Source: DATADD01 sp046262355 (lineage in GTDB: Bacteria > Actinomycetota > CADDZG01 > WHSQ01). From it: DNA of 8,568 nucleotides. Made by a program: the position numbers and the translations under genes. Below, one piece after another: positions 1 to 4,996 of this stretch; position 1 is the first letter of the stretch; each line of letters begins with the position of its first letter. Under the pieces are notes generated by a model. That model was given only the letters and a program-made list of their open reading frames with translations, was not told where the DNA came from and searched no databases. Where the stretch lies: positions 1 through 8,568 of the forward strand of contig JBHEMX010000079.1 of assembly GCA_046262355.1 (NCBI GenBank). The letters run 5' to 3'.

Positions 1-639
1 GCAACGTCTGGTCGCGTTGGCCTTCAGATCTCGCTCCAGCCACCGGTGCTGTGGAGATCCAGCGCCGCAGCCACCAACCGCCCAGCACATGCTGTTGAGG
101 ACGACCACGTGCCAGGAGGCACCGACGTTGTAGGAGTAGTAGCCGTGCTGAGAAGGCCCTCGGCTAAGCGGTCGGGATGGTCGAGGGCCGGCTCGCGAGC
201 CGAAGTAGTTAAAGTAGCCGCTCACCCCTGGAAGCGGGGAGCAGCGAGTCGGCCCGCATTTGAGGCCGGGTCCGTACTCGTGGTTCCCGATCGCCGGGCG
301 CGTCTTGGACAGGTATCTACCCCAGCTCCTCGCGTAGCTCCGGCGAAAGTTCGCGTGGCTCGAATGCTCGTACTGGCTGTCGCCGAGCATGAAGACGGTG
401 TCCGCCCCGCTCAACAGCCGACTCGTCGCCAGCTGCTTGCAGTAGGCGTTCGGGCCATAGCCGCTGCCGGCGCCGTGGCCGCGGTTGAAGTATCCGCTCG
501 CGGGATCGCAGGCGATGTCGCCCGCGCCTGCGAGCAACGAAGAGTCCCCCATAGCAGGGGAAGCCGTCGCCCCACAAGTGGCCACGAGTAGGACGGTTAC
601 GAACGCGCGTCCGCACCACCTGAGACGGCGCTCTGTCAT
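1..639 (-). CDS. Secreted calcineurin-like metallophosphoesterase (C-terminus beyond window)
   Basis: Translating the minus strand from the ATG at 639-637 gives 213 residues open to the left edge. Residues 1-29 look like an exported signal peptide: a basic start (RRLRW), a hydrophobic stretch (AFVTVLLVA) and likely cleavage near A26 or A29. The metal-site motifs of the metallophosphoesterase fold follow in order: GD at 40-41 (AGAGDIACD), GD at 86-87 (FMLGDSQYE) and GNHE at 118-121 (RPAIGNHEYG). The later GYYSYNVG and WHVVVLNS segments are typical of purple-acid-phosphatase-like secreted enzymes. The histidine motifs completing the two-metal site would lie beyond the window. Six cysteines after the signal (44, 67, 128, 133, 185, 191) suggest disulfides outside the membrane. 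An AAGGGA ribosome site lies 10 bases before the ATG. The substrate is unknown; phosphate-ester hydrolysis is inferred from the family. It runs in the same direction as the RND operon but after a 142-base gap, so co-transcription is uncertain. Confidence 0.88.
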   Translation of the reverse strand, partial: MTERRLRWCGRAFVTVLLVATCGATASPAMGDSSLLAGAGDIACDPASGYFNRGHGAGSGYGPNAYCKQLATSRLLSGADTVFMLGDSQYEHSSHANFRRSYARSWGRYLSKTRPAIGNHEYGPGLKCGPTRCSPLPGVSGYFNYFGSRAGPRPSRPLSRGPSQHGYYSYNVGASWHVVVLNSMCWAVGGCGAGSPQHRWLERDLKANATRRC

Positions 640-781
640 TCGGACGAAGTCCCTTCCGGGTAGCGATCGATGAGGCTTGGCGCCTCCCTAGCAAAACTCT
701 AACACCCAGAAGGATCTCATGTAGCGGTAAACCCGAAGCCTCCTTTTGGAGTAGTGCCCTACCGATGCGATTCCGGCTCGG
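640..781. other. Intergenic spacer between RND-1 and the phosphoesterase
   Basis: This 142-base gap follows the TAG stop of RND-1 (784-782) and precedes the phosphoesterase ATG. It contains two small perfect dyads: CTCC-TTTT-GGAG at 740-751 and GAGGC-TTGGC-GCCTC at 672-686. Neither is followed by a convincing U-run on the minus strand, so I do not call a terminator. On the minus strand a TAGAGT sequence resembles a -10 box but has no good -35 partner. The AAGGGA ribosome site of the phosphoesterase is the clearest functional element. Confidence 0.5.
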
Positions 782-3700
782 CTAGGTCGAGAGAGCGGCC
801 CGCCCTGCGTGCGGTCCGCGCCCGAAGCGCAGGTAGAGCGACGGCAGGACGAGAAGGTTGAGAAGGGTTGAGGTCACGAGCCCTCCGAGGATCACCACGG
901 CCATCGGGTGCTCGATCTCGTGCCCGGGAATGTTGCCCATGATCACCAGGGGCACGAGCGCGAGACCCGTCGCTAGCGCCGTCATGAGGATCGGTGCGAG
1001 CCGCTCCCGCGCGCCCCGCAGGACGAGGCCGGGGCCGAAGGTCTCTCCCTCGAAGCGCTCGAGGTGCTGGAAGTGATTGATCATGAGGATGCCGTTGCGC
1101 GCGGCGATCCCGAACACTGTGAGGAAGCCGACGAACGACCCGAGCGAGAGCACGCCGCCGGAGAGAAAAGCCCCGAGAGTCCCTCCCACGAGGGCCATCG
1201 GCAGGGTCAGGAAGAGCAGGGTGGCAAGGCGCACGCTTCCGAAAGCGGTCTGCAGCAGCAGGAAGATCGCGGCGGCGGCGGCGGCTCCGAAGCCGAGCAG
1301 ACGGGCCTGGGCCGCGCCGAGCTCGTTCGACTCCCCGAGCACCTCCGCGTGGTATTCGCGCGGGAATCGAACTTCCTCGAGGCGATCCTCAACCTCGTCC
1401 ACCACCGAACCGAGGTCGCGGCCTTGGACGTTGGCGCCGACGTCGATCCGGCGCGACTGAAGCTCCCGCTCGATCGCGTTGGGGGTCGGCGCGACGCGCA
1501 CGTCGGCCACCTCCTCGAGCGGCACCTGTTCGCCGCTCGGCGTGTCGATCGGCAGTTTCCGGATGCTGGTGACACTGTTGCGGGTCTCTGGCGTGCTCCA
1601 CACCTGCACGTCGTAGGCCTTCCCGTTCTTGAATATGTCGCCGACTTCCTCGCTCGCCACCAGCGCGGCCGACTGGCGCCGGATGTCTCCCGGCTTGACG
1701 CCATGGCTCCGCGCGGCGGCCAGATCGACTTCGACCTCGACGTGCGGGATGTCTTCCTGAAGGTCGGCGTGGGCGTCGACCACCCCCTCGATCCCCTGGA
1801 TCCGCTGTGAAACCTCGTCCGCCCTACGGCGCAGCGTCTCGAGGTCGGGCCCGAAGATCCGCACGACGATCGACTCGCTCGTTCCTGTCAGGACCTCCTT
1901 GACGCGCTCCCTGAGGTAGGTCTGGACATCGCGGTAGAGCCCCGGGTAGCTGTTGACCGTGCTCTGGACGGACTCGAGCGTCTTGTCGTAGTCCACCTCG
2001 GGGCTGACGCTGATCCAGTTCTCGCCGAAGTCGACGCCGTAGACCTCGTCGGCGAGGAACGCCTGGCCGATGTGGGAGCCGCAGTTGCGGACGCCGGGGA
2101 TCGCCCGCAGGTCCTTGCACGCGCGCGCGGAGATGCGCGTCTCCTCCGGTTGGGATGTCCCCGGCTTGGTCAGCCAGTGCATGAGGAAGTCTCGCTCCTT
2201 GAAGTTCGGAAGCAGCGACTCGCCGAGCGTTGGAACCACGGCGAGTCCGGCGGCGAAGCAGACGCCCGTAGTGACGAGCGCCGGGCGAGGGGTGCGGATC
2301 GACCGGGTCAGGACCGCGCTGTAGACCCGCTTCACCCGCCTGAGTAGGGGCGACTCGCGGTGGCGGCGACCTTTGGACAGGAGGACCAGACAGAGCACGG
2401 GCGATACGGTGAGGGCGACGAGCATCGACACGAGCACCGCCAGGCTGTAGGCGAGGGCGAGCGGGCGGAAGAACGAGCCCGACAGTCCCTCGAGGAAGAA
2501 CACCGGCGCGATCGCCACCACGTTGATCACCGTCGCGTAGGTGATCGCCGTCCGCACCTCGACCGAGGCTTCGAGGACGATCGCGAAGGTCGACCTGCCG
2601 CTGCCCTCCTGGCGCGGCTGCCGCAGTCGGCGGACGATGTTCTCGACATCGATGATCGCGTCGTCGACGACCACGCCGATGGCCACGACGAGCCCCGCCA
2701 CGACCATCACGTTGATCGTGGCCCCCGTCAGGTGGAGCATGAGCAGCGCCGCCACCAGCGACAGGGGGATCGCGATCAGGCTGATGAAGGTCGTACGCCA
2801 CTCGAATAGGAAGGCCGCCAGGATCAGCGCAACGAGCACGACGCCGAGGATCCACGCGGTGGTGAGGTTTTCGAGCGCCGTCTCGATGAAGGTCGCCGGC
2901 CGGAAGATGGTGGTGTCGACCTCCCACCCGGGTAGGCCCGGGCGCAGCTTGGCCATCGCCTCCTCGACCCCGCGGGTCACCTCCAGCGTGTTGCTGCCGG
3001 GGTACTTCTGGACGACCAGCATCAACCCCTGACGGTCGTTGATGACCGCGTCGCCGATCAGCGGCTGATGGCCCTCCACGACTTTGGCCACGTCAGCCAG
3101 GCGCAGCGGCCCGCCGTTGCTTCTCTCGATGGGCACCTCGGCGAGGTCGCTCGGCTTCGCGATCGGGAGGACGTTGCGGATGTCGATTCGCTGCCCCCGG
3201 GTCTCGACGAAGCCGCCGGTACCGACCACCGCGCCCTCCGAGTACTGGAGCAGGCCGGCCTCGAGCGCGTCGGCGGTGACGTCCATCACCTTCTCGATCG
3301 ACACGCCATGATCCGCCAGCCGGCGTGGGTCGACGTGGACCTGCTGCTGCTGCAGCCGCTCGCCCCAGATCGCCACGTTCGCCACGCCCGGCACCCGCAG
3401 CAGGCGCTGGCGGACCTTCCAGTAGGCGGCCATCGACATCTCGGTCAACGAGTGCTCGTCCGACGTCAACCCGATCTTCAGGACTCGACTCGTGGCCGAG
3501 AGGGGCGGCATCATGAAGGGCGGACTTGCCCACTTGGGCAGCTCGGGGGTCGCCGCCGTGACGCGCTCCTGGACCAGCTGGCGCGCGCGGAGAAGATCCG
3601 TCCCCGGTTTGAAGATGAGCTCGATCGAGGACAGGTCGGCGACCGACTTCGAGCGCATCGCCTCGAGGCTTTCGACCCCGTTCAGCCGCTCCTCGAGCGG

Positions 3701-3919
3701 AACCGTGATCAGCTCCTCCACCTGCTTGGAGGAGTTACCGACCGCGATCGTCTGGATCTCGACCATCGGCGGGGCGAACTCCGGGAAGACGTCCACCGAC
3801 GCGTTGCGCGTCTCGACCACCCCGAAGGCCATTACGGCCGCGGCCCCGAACACGACAAGCCAGCGGAACCTCAGGCTCGACCGGACCAGCCAGCGCATGA
3901 CCCGGCCCTGGTCGGTCAA
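782..3919 (-). CDS. RND-1: heavy-metal-efflux-type RND permease (CusA/CzcA superfamily)
   Basis: This is a full-length 1045-residue inner-membrane RND permease, a proton-driven exporter. TM1 spans about 17-35, followed by porter domains to about 345 and TM2-TM6 at about 352-515 (ILAAFLFEWRT, FISLIAIPLS). TM7 is at about 545-565, the second porter half follows to about 870, and TM8-TM12 run from about 874 to 1031. TM4 carries VVDDAIIDVEN, with D419, D420, D424 and E426 as likely proton-relay residues. From memory this pattern is closer to the HME subgroup of unsettled substrate (often called HME5) than to CzcA (DFG..VDG...VEN) or CusA. The CusA methionine triad in the porter domain is not evident, so the metal cannot be assigned. 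The start is the TTG at 3919-3917, overlapping the adaptor stop as TTGA, with GAGG seven bases upstream; an ATG eight codons in (3898-3896) is the alternative. It is probably translationally coupled to the adaptor gene. Drug or other export is possible. Confidence 0.93.
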   Translation of the reverse strand: MTDQGRVMRWLVRSSLRFRWLVVFGAAAVMAFGVVETRNASVDVFPEFAPPMVEIQTIAVGNSSKQVEELITVPLEERLNGVESLEAMRSKSVADLSSIELIFKPGTDLLRARQLVQERVTAATPELPKWASPPFMMPPLSATSRVLKIGLTSDEHSLTEMSMAAYWKVRQRLLRVPGVANVAIWGERLQQQQVHVDPRRLADHGVSIEKVMDVTADALEAGLLQYSEGAVVGTGGFVETRGQRIDIRNVLPIAKPSDLAEVPIERSNGGPLRLADVAKVVEGHQPLIGDAVINDRQGLMLVVQKYPGSNTLEVTRGVEEAMAKLRPGLPGWEVDTTIFRPATFIETALENLTTAWILGVVLVALILAAFLFEWRTTFISLIAIPLSLVAALLMLHLTGATINVMVVAGLVVAIGVVVDDAIIDVENIVRRLRQPRQEGSGRSTFAIVLEASVEVRTAITYATVINVVAIAPVFFLEGLSGSFFRPLALAYSLAVLVSMLVALTVSPVLCLVLLSKGRRHRESPLLRRVKRVYSAVLTRSIRTPRPALVTTGVCFAAGLAVVPTLGESLLPNFKERDFLMHWLTKPGTSQPEETRISARACKDLRAIPGVRNCGSHIGQAFLADEVYGVDFGENWISVSPEVDYDKTLESVQSTVNSYPGLYRDVQTYLRERVKEVLTGTSESIVVRIFGPDLETLRRRADEVSQRIQGIEGVVDAHADLQEDIPHVEVEVDLAAARSHGVKPGDIRRQSAALVASEEVGDIFKNGKAYDVQVWSTPETRNSVTSIRKLPIDTPSGEQVPLEEVADVRVAPTPNAIERELQSRRIDVGANVQGRDLGSVVDEVEDRLEEVRFPREYHAEVLGESNELGAAQARLLGFGAAAAAAIFLLLQTAFGSVRLATLLFLTLPMALVGGTLGAFLSGGVLSLGSFVGFLTVFGIAARNGILMINHFQHLERFEGETFGPGLVLRGARERLAPILMTALATGLALVPLVIMGNIPGHEIEHPMAVVILGGLVTSTLLNLLVLPSLYLRFGRGPHAGRAALST

Positions 3920-4362
3920 TGGTCGACCTCGAACTCGCTGCCGTAGACCTCTGCGGTGCCCACGGCCACCACCTCGGTGCCGGCGCGGGGACCCCGGGAG
4001 AGCATGACCCTGTCTCCGTCGACTCGCTCGATCTCTATTTCCTTGCGCACGTAGACGAGAGGCGCCGGGCTCGTGTAGGCGTACGCCTTACCGTCCGGCT
4101 GGTAGACCACGGCGCCGTACGGGATCACCGTCCACGGTCCATCTTGACGGACCTTCGCGGTCTTCAGGCCGACGCGCCTGGCCCCCTCCGACTCGAACGT
4201 GACCCGCGCCACTCCCGCCCCCGGAACGGGCTCTACCTTGACGGGATACTCGCTCTTGGTCTCCTCCAGATCGCCGCAGCCCAGGAGGAAGACGGCAATC
4301 GCGACCGCCAGGACGGCGGCGGGCCCGCCGGCCCGGCCGCTACGGCGCTGTCTGCGGTCCAT
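3916..4362 (-). CDS. Lipoprotein mini-adaptor: membrane-proximal domain of an RND periplasmic adaptor
   Basis: The 148-residue product starts at ATG 4362-4360. It has a basic N-terminus, a hydrophobic segment at about 14-28 and a lipobox LLGC with Cys29 as the predicted lipidated residue, so it should be anchored to the outer face of the cytoplasmic membrane. Residues 52-70 (VARVTFESEGARRVGLKTAKV region) match the strand that opens CusB/CzcB-type adaptors. Residues 79-145 (VIPYGAVVYQPDGKAYAYT, then APLVYVRKEIEIERVDGD, GTEVVAVG and VYGSEF) match the C-terminal membrane-proximal domain. The roughly 200 residues normally between them (lipoyl domain, alpha-helical hairpin, beta-barrel) are absent, replaced by a few residues (RQDGPW). 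It overlaps RND-2 upstream by 23 bases and RND-1 downstream by 4. I infer that it docks on one or both permeases but cannot reach an outer-membrane channel. The lipoprotein call is strong; the adaptor relationship rests on sequence pattern only. Confidence 0.78.
   Translation of the reverse strand: MDRRQRRSGRAGGPAAVLAVAIAVFLLGCGDLEETKSEYPVKVEPVPGAGVARVTFESEGARRVGLKTAKVRQDGPWTVIPYGAVVYQPDGKAYAYTSPAPLVYVRKEIEIERVDGDRVMLSRGPRAGTEVVAVGTAEVYGSEFEVDH
3927..3930 (-). promoter_or_regulatory. Ribosome binding site supporting the TTG start of RND-1
   Basis: On the minus strand GAGG lies at 3930-3927, inside the end of the adaptor gene, with seven bases (TCGACCA) before the TTG at 3919-3917. The adaptor stop TGA shares bases with this start (TTGA). 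This supports TTG as the true start and coupling of the two genes. The in-frame ATG at 3898-3896 has no better site before it. Confidence 0.6.
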
Positions 4363-4996
4363 CCGCCGGTCGGGCTTCGAGACCTGCCCTAGCGTCGCGG
4401 CCGGCGGCGAGCGGCTCGGCCTCCTCCCACCCGTACACGAGCTCGTCCTCGGGCCTAGGACCGGGCTCGGCCGTCCCGAAGCGGAGGTACAGCACGGGGA
4501 GGACGAACAGGGACAGCAGGGTCGAGGTAACCAGGCCGCCGAGGACCACGATCGCCATCGGGTGCAGGATCTCGAGCCCCGCGACGTCGCCGAGGACGAC
4601 GAGCGGCAGCAGCAGGAGGGTGAGCGCTGACGCGGTCATCAACGTCGGTGCGAGGCGGTCTCGTGCGCCTCGAGAGACGAGCTCTCGACCAAAGGCCTCG
4701 CCATGCTCGCGCTGAAGGCGCTGCAAGTGCCCGATCAGGAGGACGGCGTTACGGGCTGCGATCGCCAGCAGGGCGAGGAGCCCGAGCAACGCACCGAGGG
4801 ACAGCGTCGCACCCGCGACGAGCGTGGCGACGACGCCCCCCGCCAGGGCGACCGGCAGGGTGACGAAGGCGAGGGTCGCCAGCCGCCAGCTCCTCAGACC
4901 GGCCTGAAGGAGCAGGAAGACCGCAATCGCCCCGCCGAGCGCGAGCGCCAGCATCCGCCCTCCGCCGGCCTCTCGGCTCGTCGACTCCCGCTTCAC
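4340..4996 (-). CDS. RND-2 C-terminal piece: TM8-TM12 of an RND permease, separated by frameshift
   Basis: These 218 residues are the last five membrane segments of RND-2: TM8 at about 14-34, TM9 at 38-60, TM10 at 66-90 (IAARNAVLLIGH), TM11 at 115-136 and TM12 at 146-172 (GGLVTSTLLSLFVLPVLYLRF region). A hydrophilic, acid-rich tail of about 45 residues follows (EDELVYGWEEAE) that RND-1 lacks. The segment aligns without gaps to RND-1 from about residue 860. The frame is open upstream of the nominal GTG (4996-4994) and there reads ADTRLADIRFPLEYHAEV, the true continuation of RND-2, so the start is not a normal gene start. However, the GTG overlaps the TGA that ends the N-terminal piece (GTGA), so re-initiation just before TM8 cannot be excluded. 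It overlaps the adaptor gene by 23 bases. It is probably one broken gene rather than two; as a lone protein it could not pump. Confidence 0.85.
   Translation of the reverse strand: MKRESTSREAGGGRMLALALGGAIAVFLLLQAGLRSWRLATLAFVTLPVALAGGVVATLVAGATLSLGALLGLLALLAIAARNAVLLIGHLQRLQREHGEAFGRELVSRGARDRLAPTLMTASALTLLLLPLVVLGDVAGLEILHPMAIVVLGGLVTSTLLSLFVLPVLYLRFGTAEPGPRPEDELVYGWEEAEPLAAGRDARAGLEARPADGPQTAP

Noticed and set aside
46..591. 181-aa plus-strand ORF
   Set aside because: Antisense to the phosphoesterase; no recognisable domain, composition biased to A, R and V.
317..694. 125-aa minus-strand ORF over the phosphoesterase start
   Set aside because: Arginine-rich with no motifs; the neighbouring frame gives a signal peptide and clear GD, GD and GNHE motifs.
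672..751. Hairpins at 672-686 and 740-751 as terminators
   Set aside because: Stems of only 4-5 base pairs and no clear following U-run on the transcribed strand.
1064..1810. 248-aa plus-strand ORF and other long plus-strand ORFs opposite RND-1
   Set aside because: Low-complexity translations rich in H, R, E and D, opposite a complete RND gene; they are antisense shadows of GC-rich codons.
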